Source of the DNA: CAZIVP01 sp964542915
Lineage (GTDB): Bacteria; Calditrichota; Calditrichia; Calditrichales; Calditrichaceae
Reading direction: 5' to 3'
Assembly (NCBI GenBank): GCA_964542915.1
Contig: CAZIVP010000004.1
Span: 62,001 to 126,000, forward strand
Length of the DNA stretch: 64,000 bases
This document shows, one piece after another, positions 36,642-44,630 of this stretch. The position numbers were made by a program, and so were the translations under genes. Position 1 is the stretch's first letter. Every line of letters starts with the position of its first letter. The notes beneath the pieces were generated by a model that had not been told where the DNA came from, made no database searches, and was given only the letters and a program-made list of their open reading frames with translations.

Positions 36642-37649
36642 GTGTGGGTGTTTTCTTTATCACAGGATAAACTGAAAACGATATTATCCGCGGTCCGTAA
36701 TAAGACCGTCATCGTTATTGGCGATGTAATGATTGACGAATATTTGTGGGGTAATGTACAGCGATTATCGCCGGAAGCTCCCGTCCCCATTGTTGAAATA
36801 GAGAAGGAGTCTTTGCGATTTGGCGGAGCCGCTAATGTTGCCCTTAATCTAAAAATGCTAGGTGCAAACCCGATTCCCGTCGGTTTGATAGGCAATGATC
36901 GCATGGGTGAAACCTTCCTTTCTCTGTTGAAAGAGTATGATATTTCGGATGCGGGTATTATCGTAAGTAATGAGCGTCCAACCACGGTTAAAACCCGTAT
37001 TATCGGCGGTAACCAACATTTGGCGCGCGTGGATCGGGAAACAAGCGACTATATATCGGATTCTTTAGAATGGCAAGTGATAGAGCGGTTCGGGCAATTG
37101 CTTTCCGAAGCCAACGCTGTAATTTATGAGGATTACAATAAGGGCATATTGCCGATTAACATAATCCACAAAACCATCAAACTCGCCGGAAAAAACAATA
37201 TACTAACGACCGTGGATCCCAAGTTTGTGAATTTTATGGAATACCGCAATGTTGCGTTGTTTAAACCGAACCTGAAAGAATTATCCCGGGCACTTGCCAG
37301 AGTGATCGATGGCTGGCAAGAGGTTGAAGAAGCGGGTTTTGAATTAAGGCGACGGCTGGACGTCGACTATCTTTTATTAACCATGGGTGCGCAGGGTATG
37401 GCGCTCTTTGGACGGGAAAATACATCCATGATTCATATTCCAACCAAAACGCGTAAAGTTGCAGACGTTTCCGGAGCCGGTGATACGGTTATTAGCACGA
37501 TGACTGCTGCCCTGGTTGGCGGTGCATCGTATGAAGATGCGGCACATCTCTCGAATTATGCTGCCGGCATTGTGTGTGAGGAGGTTGGGATCGTACCCAT
37601 CTCCGCCGAAATCCTTCTCCGCGAAATATACCACAGGGAAGCCGTATGA
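36642..37649 (+). CDS. rfaE1: D-glycero-beta-D-manno-heptose-7-phosphate kinase
   Basis: PfkB/ribokinase-family kinase of 335 residues that phosphorylates heptose 7-phosphate at C1, part of ADP-heptose synthesis for the lipopolysaccharide core. Signature parts: VIGDVMIDEYLWG, RLSPEAPVPIV (typical of this subfamily), FGGAANVALNL, and the catalytic ADVSGAGDTVIST with the base Asp. The gene corresponds to the first half of E. coli HldE. The start is GTG (36642 or 36648), with only a weak GGGG ahead; a good AGGAGG at 36599-36604 is too far upstream. It overlaps rfaE2 by 4 bases (ATGA). Confidence 0.93.
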   Translation: MWVFSLSQDKLKTILSAVRNKTVIVIGDVMIDEYLWGNVQRLSPEAPVPIVEIEKESLRFGGAANVALNLKMLGANPIPVGLIGNDRMGETFLSLLKEYDISDAGIIVSNERPTTVKTRIIGGNQHLARVDRETSDYISDSLEWQVIERFGQLLSEANAVIYEDYNKGILPINIIHKTIKLAGKNNILTTVDPKFVNFMEYRNVALFKPNLKELSRALARVIDGWQEVEEAGFELRRRLDVDYLLLTMGAQGMALFGRENTSMIHIPTKTRKVADVSGAGDTVISTMTAALVGGASYEDAAHLSNYAAGIVCEEVGIVPISAEILLREIYHREAV

Positions 37650-38146
37650 AGGCCATTGTATCCGGAGCCGAAATGAGCGGATTTATACGCCAATATCGTG
37701 AACAAAATCCGAATGCTGTGGTTGTCTTTACGAACGGGTGTTTTGATTTACTGCATCGCGGACATGTACAATACCTTGAAAAAGCGAAAGAACACGGCGA
37801 TATTTTGATTGTCGGTTTAAATTCGGATCGGTCGGTTCGGAATTTAAAAGGTCCGCCGCGCCCCGTCTTGACGCAGGAAGATCGCGCCTTTATCCTATCA
37901 CGTCTTGAAGCCGTTGACGTTGTGTCGGTCTTTGATGAAGAAACGCCCTATGAACTTATTGTGCAGGTTCAGCCGGATATTCTTATAAAAGGCGGAGATT
38001 ATCCGATAAATGAAATAGTTGGACGCGATATTGTGAGCAATCGCGGGGGACATGTTCTGACGATCCCATTTTTAGAAGGTAAATCGAGTACGGCCATAAT
38101 TAATATTATTCGTGGTGTTAAAACGAAACCAGAGGAAGGTGATTGA
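37646..38146 (+). CDS. rfaE2: D-beta-D-heptose 1-phosphate adenylyltransferase
   Basis: Nucleotidyltransferase of 166 residues that makes ADP-heptose, the step after RfaE1. It has the cytidylyltransferase motif FTNGCFDLLHRGHVQYL, followed by GLNSDRSVRNLKG and a C-terminal GKSSTAIINII segment. It corresponds to the second half of E. coli HldE, here as a separate gene. ATG overlaps the rfaE1 stop by 4 bases, so the pair is translationally coupled. The other ADP-heptose genes (gmhA, gmhB, hldD) are not in the window. Confidence 0.95.
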   Translation: MKAIVSGAEMSGFIRQYREQNPNAVVVFTNGCFDLLHRGHVQYLEKAKEHGDILIVGLNSDRSVRNLKGPPRPVLTQEDRAFILSRLEAVDVVSVFDEETPYELIVQVQPDILIKGGDYPINEIVGRDIVSNRGGHVLTIPFLEGKSSTAIINIIRGVKTKPEEGD

Positions 38147-38147
38147 G

Positions 38148-39998
38148 GTGCATACATATAAAGGAATCTTATTCATAACGATTGTGTCGACGCTTATTTT
38201 GACAGGCTGTCAATATAAATCGCTTTATGAACAACGCAATATTAATGAAAGCATTCAATACAGGCAAAATCTGCCCTCCGATTTGTGGCTCTCTTCAGCT
38301 TCCTCCGCAAAAATCGATTCATTTTTTTCATACGCGAATACCGCGCAGGAACGTCTGCATACAGGAGACACGCTGGGCGCGGAAATTTATTTTAACCTGG
38401 CATTCGAAGTTTTAGCCGCCTTTTCGGAAGCGGATCAATATACGCTGATGAAATGGGATGATTATGATTCGCTTTTTCATACAATAAACGAGCAGTATGA
38501 ATTGATATATTTATCATCCAATGAAACACTGGAAGCCGAAGAAGTGCGCCACGCCATTTCAGACTATGAGATGATAAATCTTGCCGATTCCGTACTGTAC
38601 GGTAGTTCGACCGTGATCGACTCCAGCGGCGATATCCCTATCACGATCAATCGCCGTGTTCGACTTGCCATCAAATATTTTCAGACCAAAGGGCGCTTCG
38701 TATTTACCAAATGGCTGGAACGCAGCGGAAAATACGAACCCATCATTCGCGGCCTGCTGAAAAAACACGAAATGCCGCAGGACCTACTTTATCTTCCCAT
38801 GATCGAAAGCGGCTTCAATCCCAGAGCGCGATCTTATGCCAGAGCCGTGGGGCTGTGGCAATTTATAGCAGCGACCGGCCGGGCATACGGTTTACGCTAT
38901 AATTGGTGGTTTGATGAACGGCGGGATGTCATCAAAGCAACGGAAGCGGCAATTGAACATCTTAAAGACCTCCATGCCCGCTTTGGAAACTGGTATTTAG
39001 CGCTGGCCGGTTATAATTGCAGTCCCCGCCGAGTGGACTATAATATCCGACGTTACAATAGTCGTAATTTCTGGGATTTACGGCGATTACCGCGCCAAAC
39101 ACGCAATTATGTACCCACGTTTCTGGCTGCAGCTATCATTGCAAAAAATCCAAAGAAATTTGGATTCGTCGTAGATAAATTGCCTGCCATTCAAATCGAT
39201 ACGATCCGTGTTTCCGAATCCATTGATCTAAATCTGGTAGCGGATCTCACCGATACGAGTTATGCTTACATTCGTGAACTCAATCCCGCTGTATTACGCT
39301 GGGTTACGCCGCCAAATGTAAACAATTTTACGCTTTACCTCCCTGCTGGTAAAAAAGAAGCGTTTAAAGAAGGGTATGAAAAGATTCCGGAAAAAGAAAA
39401 ACGATCCTGGGTCCGCCATCGCATTCGGAGCGGAGAAACGCTATCCACCATTGCAGCCCGCTACCACACCTCGATGTCGGTTATCAAATCGATTAATGGC
39501 ATTCGCGGTAGCCTGATAAGAGCGGGACATTATCTTTTAATTCCGGTTCCGCAAAACAAAGCCCACCGCTATTCATACACGCATCGAACCCAGCGATCGC
39601 GAAGCGTGCAATCAGGGCAGGTCGTTTCAAATGTCCCGGGCCATGAAAAGAAAGTTTACGTTGTAAAACCGGGCGACACGCTCGGAGAAATTGCGGAGTT
39701 ATACAACACCAGGGCCAGTAAAATACGGCGCTGGAACGGGTTGCGTTATGGCGAATATATTTATCCCGATCAAAAACTGAATATTTGGGTTCCGGAAAAG
39801 CTTGAGTTGGCGGAAGCCAGCGTATCGCAAGATAACGAATATTCATCGGACGGACAGTATTACACGGTACGTCGGGGAGATACCCTCTGGGATATCGCCA
39901 AAAGATACGGTTTATCCGTACAGGAATTAAAAACCTTAAACAATATACGCAGCGTTCGTATTCGTCCCGGTGATCGTCTGCGCATTTCAAAACAATAG
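38148..39998 (+). CDS. Lipoprotein lytic transglycosylase with three LysM domains (MltD-like)
   Basis: Membrane-bound murein lytic transglycosylase of 616 residues. The GTG start, 1 base after rfaE2, gives a lipoprotein signal ending in the lipobox LTGC. An SLT domain spans about residues 195-320, with catalytic Glu in MIESGFNPRA, the following GLWQFIAATGR and ALAGYNCSP. Three LysM peptidoglycan-binding repeats follow at about 426-472, 505-551 and 571-616 (RSGETLSTIA, KPGDTLGEIA, RRGDTLWDIA). Cleaves glycan strands to allow cell-wall turnover. The tight link to the heptose genes suggests an envelope-biogenesis operon. Confidence 0.93.
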   Translation: MHTYKGILFITIVSTLILTGCQYKSLYEQRNINESIQYRQNLPSDLWLSSASSAKIDSFFSYANTAQERLHTGDTLGAEIYFNLAFEVLAAFSEADQYTLMKWDDYDSLFHTINEQYELIYLSSNETLEAEEVRHAISDYEMINLADSVLYGSSTVIDSSGDIPITINRRVRLAIKYFQTKGRFVFTKWLERSGKYEPIIRGLLKKHEMPQDLLYLPMIESGFNPRARSYARAVGLWQFIAATGRAYGLRYNWWFDERRDVIKATEAAIEHLKDLHARFGNWYLALAGYNCSPRRVDYNIRRYNSRNFWDLRRLPRQTRNYVPTFLAAAIIAKNPKKFGFVVDKLPAIQIDTIRVSESIDLNLVADLTDTSYAYIRELNPAVLRWVTPPNVNNFTLYLPAGKKEAFKEGYEKIPEKEKRSWVRHRIRSGETLSTIAARYHTSMSVIKSINGIRGSLIRAGHYLLIPVPQNKAHRYSYTHRTQRSRSVQSGQVVSNVPGHEKKVYVVKPGDTLGEIAELYNTRASKIRRWNGLRYGEYIYPDQKLNIWVPEKLELAEASVSQDNEYSSDGQYYTVRRGDTLWDIAKRYGLSVQELKTLNNIRSVRIRPGDRLRISKQ

Positions 39999-40320
39999 TC
40001 CAAAAATCCCAATACACATTTTTTGATATATGTTTTATTGTCTTTTATCTCTTGTGGGAAAGATTGGGCTAAGACGGAGAAATAAGCACCCTTAGACATT
40101 TCGCGGACTGAATAATGCCGTTCCATTTTTAAGGGACAGAAATAAAAACATCCGAACACTGTTACCCGATCCGGCAGGCCATTTATTTAAAGCATTTAAT
40201 AAACGAATTGTTGTAAAACTAAATAGCAACATTCATGCGAGCCCTAAAAGAATTGACATTATAAATCAATTCTTTTTAAATTATAGGTTTTAAATAAATA
40301 TAAAAGCACTAAAGGGGGCT
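39999..40320. other. Noncoding region between lytic transglycosylase and zinc-ribbon/TPR gene
   Basis: About 320 bases with no gene that I recognise. Its right end holds a perfect 11-base inverted repeat (40246-40276) overlapping a TTGACA box, then a ribosome-binding-like AAAGGGGG at 40311-40318. No known RNA family was recognised in the left part. Confidence 0.45.
40253..40281 (+). promoter_or_regulatory. Candidate promoter with overlapping inverted repeat
   Basis: A perfect TTGACA is followed after 17 bases by TTAAAT. The inverted repeat AAAAGAATTGA / TCAATTCTTTT (40246-40256 and 40266-40276, 9-base spacer) covers the -35 and spacer, so it could be an operator; read the other way, the hairpin plus T-run could be a terminator for the upstream operon. 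Confidence 0.4.
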
Positions 40321-41052
40321 ATTATAGCTAAAACATGTACAAAATGCGGAACCAAAAATGTGGAATCTGCCAATTTCTGTGTCAATTGCGGTGAATCATT
40401 TAAAGTACAGAAACGTGTTGACGCCTCAGCAGTAAGCGGCTCCAAAGAAAAGCCGGATACAAGCAAAGGTATTAGCTCATATACCCTTATCGTTCTGGCG
40501 TTTATTGCAGCGCTTGCAGTAATATTAATTATATACAACAGTAACCGCCGTACACTTGCCGAAAAATTGGCACAAGCTTCTACCCAACAACAGAGCGTTC
40601 AACAACAGCAGCAACAACCGTCAATGGAAATGATGCAGGAAATTGAACAGCTTAAGGAGCGGGCGCAAAACAATCCGAACGATTTTGACGCACAGGTGGA
40701 ACTTGCGAATAATTATTTTGACATTAACCGCTATGACCAGGCGGTTGACTATTATCTCAGAGCAATTGCGATCAATGATCAAAACCCAAATGTACTAATC
40801 GACCTGGGCGTTTCCTATTTTAATTCCAACATGGCGGATTCCGCTTTAATATACGTTAATAAAGCTTTGGAGCTCGAACCACATCATGTACAAGGTTTGT
40901 ACAATGTCGGTATCATCTATTATAATATCGGTCAGGTGGATAAAGCCATTCAAAACTGGGAACATTTGATCGAAGTTAAGGGCAATACGCGAGAAGCGCA
41001 GGCAGCCGAACAGTTCATACAACAAATTAAATCCAGAAACCAGCAATCTTAA
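40321..41052 (+). CDS. Zinc-ribbon, single-pass membrane, TPR protein with probable rare start codon
   Basis: About 243 residues. A zinc ribbon at the very N-terminus (CTKCG and CVNCG) is followed by one membrane helix (about residues 58-77), a Gln-rich linker (QQQSVQQQQQQ) and three to four TPR repeats (about 105-225). The first in-frame ATG/GTG/TTG codon is GTG 40360, which would delete the first CxxC. The frame is open back to 40294 and contains ATT (40321) and ATA (40324) just after AAAGGGGG (40311-40318), so a rare ATT or ATA start is inferred. The family (zinc ribbon-TM-TPR) is common but functionally vague; a scaffold role is likely. Confidence 0.75.
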   Translation: MIAKTCTKCGTKNVESANFCVNCGESFKVQKRVDASAVSGSKEKPDTSKGISSYTLIVLAFIAALAVILIIYNSNRRTLAEKLAQASTQQQSVQQQQQQPSMEMMQEIEQLKERAQNNPNDFDAQVELANNYFDINRYDQAVDYYLRAIAINDQNPNVLIDLGVSYFNSNMADSALIYVNKALELEPHHVQGLYNVGIIYYNIGQVDKAIQNWEHLIEVKGNTREAQAAEQFIQQIKSRNQQS

Positions 41053-41070
41053 CGATGGAAAGGTGATTCT

Positions 41071-41163
41071 ATGCCGAGTGGAAAGAAAAAGAAACGCGCG
41101 AAAATGTCGACGCACAAACGGAAAAAACGGCTGAGAAAAAATCGTCATAAAAAGAGAAAGTAA
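41071..41163 (+). CDS. Tiny basic AURKAIP1/COX24-domain (bS22-like) protein, 30 residues
   Basis: Thirty residues, almost all Lys, Arg and His: MPSGKKKKRAKMSTHKRKKR followed by LRKNRHKKRK. The core KMSTHKRKKRLRKNRHK matches the AURKAIP1/COX24 domain found in mitochondrial and bacterial ribosomal proteins, including mycobacterial bS22. It is very probably a small-subunit ribosome component. ATG start with AAAGGTG upstream, 18 bases after the TPR gene, and closed by its own terminator. Confidence 0.82.
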   Translation: MPSGKKKKRAKMSTHKRKKRLRKNRHKKRK

Positions 41164-41194
41164 AAAGGTTCAGAATGCTGAACCTTTTATTTTG
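41163..41194 (+). terminator. Rho-independent terminator after tiny basic protein
   Basis: Perfect 11-base stem (AAAAGGTTCAG / CTGAACCTTTT) with a 4-base loop and a T-rich tail, beginning at the last base of the stop codon. Confidence 0.85.
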
Positions 41195-41222
41195 TTTAAT
41201 ACATTAATGAGCCTGCAAACCT

Positions 41223-42422
41223 ATGCAAGAACAAACGCTCTATACGGTTAGCGATGTTACCCAGGCCATAAAATTGCTACTGGAAGAGAGCCTGCCCACA
41301 CTGTGGGTGGAAGGCGAGATTTCCAACTTTAAACATCATACGTCGGGCCATTATTATTTTACCCTCAAAGATGAAAACGCACAGTTATCGGCGGTTATGT
41401 GGCGGTCGAGGACGGCCAAGCTGGACTTTGAACCCGATGACGGTGTGTTGGTACAGGCGTTGGGAAACATTCGATTATATGAACGTTATGGCCGTTATCA
41501 GCTAGATGTACTAACCATGCAACCCGGCGGCGTTGGACGTTTACAGATGGAATTTGAACGTCTTAAAAAAGAATTGGAAGCCGAAGGGTTGTTCTCAGCA
41601 GAGCACAAACAAGCCCTGCCTAAGTTTCCCGGCAGTATCGGTCTGGTAACATCCGAAACGGGAGCTGCAATTCGTGATATATGGAATGTTCTGAAACGCA
41701 GAGCGCCGCATGTGGAAGTGATTATCCGGCCGACCCAGGTTCAGGGTAAAAGCGCCGGCGAAGATATTGCCCGTGCGATCGAAGAATTTAACCGCTTCCA
41801 GAAAGTGGATCTTTTAATTGTAGGTCGCGGCGGCGGCTCCCTGGAGGATTTGTGGGCCTTTAATGAAGAGATCGTGGCCCGGTCGATTTACAATTCAAAG
41901 ATACCGGTTATTTCCGCTGTAGGGCACGAAATCGATTTCACCATATCGGATTTTGTTGCTGATTTACGTGCGCCGACGCCGTCGGCCGCCGCTGAACTGG
42001 CGGTTCCCGATTTTAACGAAATTAAAAACGATATTCTGCGTTATTTCCGACGCATGCATCAGTTAGCCATGAATCGTATTGCGACATATAGAGATCAAAT
42101 CGCTGCGTTTAAACGAAGTTATGGTTTACGTCGTCCCGAGGATATTCTAAAACAAAATGCCTATCAACTGGACGAGTTATCCAATAAAGTAAAGCAGACG
42201 TTCCGCCGCAGCATTGAAAAAGAGGCCGAACATGTTAAGCAGCTCCATTACCGGTTGCAAAATTTGAGCCCCAAGAATGTACTCAAGCGCGGATACAGTA
42301 TTTCTTACAGCGACGAGGGCGTAATCGACAGCGTTACCAAAATTCAAAAAGGTCAGAATATGAAAACCGAAGTCAGTGACGGTTACATTTTAAGCAATGT
42401 AAAGGAACGCCGAAGTGCCTAA
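41223..42422 (+). CDS. xseA: Exodeoxyribonuclease VII large subunit
   Basis: Catalytic subunit of the single-strand DNA exonuclease. The 399-residue protein has an N-terminal OB-fold domain (about 1-100; LWVEGEISNFKHHTSGHYYF), then the catalytic core with GSIGLVTSETGAAIRDI, LIVGRGGGSLEDLWAFN and AVGHEIDFTISDFVADLRAPTP split over about 130-260, and a C-terminal helical region that binds XseB. ATG start without a strong ribosome-binding site. It overlaps xseB by 8 bases. Confidence 0.96.
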   Translation: MQEQTLYTVSDVTQAIKLLLEESLPTLWVEGEISNFKHHTSGHYYFTLKDENAQLSAVMWRSRTAKLDFEPDDGVLVQALGNIRLYERYGRYQLDVLTMQPGGVGRLQMEFERLKKELEAEGLFSAEHKQALPKFPGSIGLVTSETGAAIRDIWNVLKRRAPHVEVIIRPTQVQGKSAGEDIARAIEEFNRFQKVDLLIVGRGGGSLEDLWAFNEEIVARSIYNSKIPVISAVGHEIDFTISDFVADLRAPTPSAAAELAVPDFNEIKNDILRYFRRMHQLAMNRIATYRDQIAAFKRSYGLRRPEDILKQNAYQLDELSNKVKQTFRRSIEKEAEHVKQLHYRLQNLSPKNVLKRGYSISYSDEGVIDSVTKIQKGQNMKTEVSDGYILSNVKERRSA

Positions 42423-42648
42423 AAAAAAGGAACATACCTTTGAATCCGCTTTGAAAAGGCTCGAAGAAATTGTTACGAAAATGGAAACCGGGGACATTAC
42501 CCTGGATGAAAGCATAAAAGCATTTGAAGAGGGGCAGGAATTGGTTAAATTCTGTCTGTCCAAGCTGGAAAATGCGGAAGCCAGGCTCAAGCGACTCGAA
42601 GAAGATGCCGGGGGTAACTTTTCGCTGCAATCAATGGATGATGAATGA
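42415..42648 (+). CDS. xseB: Exodeoxyribonuclease VII small subunit
   Basis: A 77-residue helical hairpin subunit that wraps the XseA tail. Typical sequence: TFESALKRLEEIVTKMETGD, then LDESIKAFEEGQELVKFCLSKL in two stretches. The GTG start lies inside the end of xseA (8-base overlap), so the two are coupled. The residues after about 60 are acidic and variable as usual. Confidence 0.94.
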   Translation: MPKKKEHTFESALKRLEEIVTKMETGDITLDESIKAFEEGQELVKFCLSKLENAEARLKRLEEDAGGNFSLQSMDDE

Positions 42649-42744
42649 ATTCGGATTAGCCGAATCTTATCAAGGGTTTAGGCGGTTAATAAGTTGCTTT
42701 TCGGTGCGACCGCCGTTTGAATTCGAACTGAGGCCGGGATCATT

Positions 42745-43644
42745 ATGAAACGCGTCGGAATTATTGTTAACCCCCGAAAAAAAGAAGTTGCAACGTCGAT
42801 CAACAATCTGGATCAATGGATTAGGCAAACCCAACCGGACGCCGAATTTCGTTTGTGCAGTTACCACTCCCCCTTTATAAAAAAAGACTATCCCAACCTC
42901 CATTTGGCCGAAGAACGTGAGGCGATTGAAAACGCCGATTTGATCATAACCATGGGCGGAGATGGCAGTATACTGCGTGCGGTGAAGCTGATCAGCAGCC
43001 GCGGTATTCCCGTCATGGGCGTTAATCTCGGTGGATTGGGCTTTCTGGCGGAAACGCCTCCGGACCAACTTATTGCACATCTTTCGACCTTCCTGGAAGA
43101 TTCCCATTGGATCGAAGAGCGGACGCTTCTGAAATGTAATGTCTTAACGGACGGCCACTCGTTTCACGCCTTTAATGATATCGTGATTGATAAAGCCGGT
43201 TTCTCACGCGTTATCGAAATCATTACCTATGTGGATGATTGTTTGCTTAATTCCTATGTCGCCGATGCGGTCATCCTTTCCACGCCCACCGGATCGACGG
43301 GCTATTCTCTTTCAGCCGGCGGTCCCATTGTCATTCCGCAAACTCATGTCACCATCATCAACCCTATCTGTCCACATTCTCTGACCAACCGACCAGTAGT
43401 GGTGCCCGATGACAGTGCAATCCAGTTGCGCGTCTTCACCGAGCACAAGCATGTTAATCTTTTTCGGGACGGACAAATGGAAGGCAGCTACTCCAGCGGA
43501 ACCTCATTCGAAATCATTTCGGGCGATTATACGGTAAAACTGGTTAAAATGAAAAAACACGGTTTTTACGAAACACTACGCAATAAATTGCATTGGGGCG
43601 AAGATTTCCGGGACAAGAATCGCTGGTCTTACAATAATAAATAA
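42745..43644 (+). CDS. nadK: NAD kinase
   Basis: Makes NADP from NAD. The 299-residue protein shows the family motifs ITMGGDGSILRAV (GGDG diphosphate loop), NLGGLGFLAE, and the NAD-binding TPTGSTGYSLSAGGPIV. Residue length is standard. ATG start, 96 bases after xseB with no obvious separate function in the gap. Its stop lies only 2 bases from the end of the converging cmoB gene, with no terminator hairpin between. Confidence 0.95.
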   Translation: MKRVGIIVNPRKKEVATSINNLDQWIRQTQPDAEFRLCSYHSPFIKKDYPNLHLAEEREAIENADLIITMGGDGSILRAVKLISSRGIPVMGVNLGGLGFLAETPPDQLIAHLSTFLEDSHWIEERTLLKCNVLTDGHSFHAFNDIVIDKAGFSRVIEIITYVDDCLLNSYVADAVILSTPTGSTGYSLSAGGPIVIPQTHVTIINPICPHSLTNRPVVVPDDSAIQLRVFTEHKHVNLFRDGQMEGSYSSGTSFEIISGDYTVKLVKMKKHGFYETLRNKLHWGEDFRDKNRWSYNNK

Positions 43645-43646
43645 TT

Positions 43647-44630
43647 TTATGAACGGTTTGCCAGGAAAATAGCACGACGAGGCGCCGGGTAACCCTCGAT
43701 TGTGTAGTTATAATCTTGGCTGTCCAAATGATCCGCAAGAGACTGAAATTGCATCCATGGAGTAGCGCGTTGTTCCCCGGTCGTCGTTTTGCTTACATCA
43801 ATTAATCGGATGTTTTTAAAACCACTGCGACGCAACCATTTTTCCAATGCAGGGCAGGAGGGGATAAACCAAACGTTGCGCATACGGGCATAGCGTTTTT
43901 CCGGTACCAAGACCGTATCGACCCCGCCTTCGACTACAAGCGTTTCGAGTACTAATTGAGCGCCTTCTTTCATTAAAGAGCGCAGTTGTGACAGATGGTC
44001 AAACGGCGAGCGCTGATGGTATAACACGCCCATCGAAAATACCGTTTCAAAATAAGGCAAATGATCCGGCATATCTTCGATCGCCAGCGGCAATACGAAA
44101 ACCGGTTCTTCCGGCATAAAGTGTTTAATGGCATGAAACTGCACCACGCTTAACATATAAGGATCGATTCCTATCACAAGGGAAGCGCCGCAACCGGCTG
44201 CACGCCAGCAGTGATAGCCATTGCCGCTGCCCACATCCAAAACCGGACGATTATGTAACGGTTCAATATGAGATTCGAGGCGCCGCCATTTCCAATCCGA
44301 ACGCCACTCTGTATCGATGTAAATCCCAAAGAGATTATAAGGTCCTTTGCGCCAGGGGTGTAGTCGTCGTAAGCTTTGTTCCAGTTTTTGCTTTGTGTGT
44401 GGTAAGAGGTCCGAATCGCGACCGATCTTAATGGCAGCCTGATTAAGATCGGCTATCGATATATCTACGCCGGGTAAATCCTGCAGTATTTTCTGCCATT
44501 GCCTTAACTTCCCGTGCTGATTTGGTTGAAGCGTTTCATTTAACTTAACCCGAAGTTCATCAACCCATTCATGCAATGAACTTTTGGAGAGGCTAGGGAA
44601 CAGCGTCCGATAGCGATCATTTAACAGCAT
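43647..44630 (-). CDS. cmoB: tRNA U34 carboxymethyltransferase CmoB
   Basis: Transfers a carboxymethyl group from carboxy-SAM to 5-hydroxyuridine-34, giving cmo5U in tRNA wobble positions. The 327-residue product (from ATG at 44630) has the N-terminal family domain (HPWRKGPYNLFGIYIDTEWR, a CmoB hallmark) and a methyltransferase domain with DVGSGNGYHCWR and FSMGVLYHQRSP. A TTG at 44669 would extend it by 13 residues but overlap cmoA by 53 bases; from ATG the overlap is 14 bases. Length matches E. coli CmoB. It directly follows cmoA, its supplier of cofactor. Confidence 0.93.
   Translation of the reverse strand: MLLNDRYRTLFPSLSKSSLHEWVDELRVKLNETLQPNQHGKLRQWQKILQDLPGVDISIADLNQAAIKIGRDSDLLPHTKQKLEQSLRRLHPWRKGPYNLFGIYIDTEWRSDWKWRRLESHIEPLHNRPVLDVGSGNGYHCWRAAGCGASLVIGIDPYMLSVVQFHAIKHFMPEEPVFVLPLAIEDMPDHLPYFETVFSMGVLYHQRSPFDHLSQLRSLMKEGAQLVLETLVVEGGVDTVLVPEKRYARMRNVWFIPSCPALEKWLRRSGFKNIRLIDVSKTTTGEQRATPWMQFQSLADHLDSQDYNYTIEGYPAPRRAIFLANRS

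Noticed and set aside
39860..40159. 99-codon minus-strand ORF spanning the mltD-like 3' end and intergenic region
   Set aside because: It mostly overlaps the third LysM domain in antisense, has no ribosome-binding site and no recognisable features.
41223..41237. Shared start ATGCAAGAACAAACG in xseA (41223) and trpD (61783)
   Set aside because: The proteins diverge at once after this stretch (MQEQT); a chance match of common codons.
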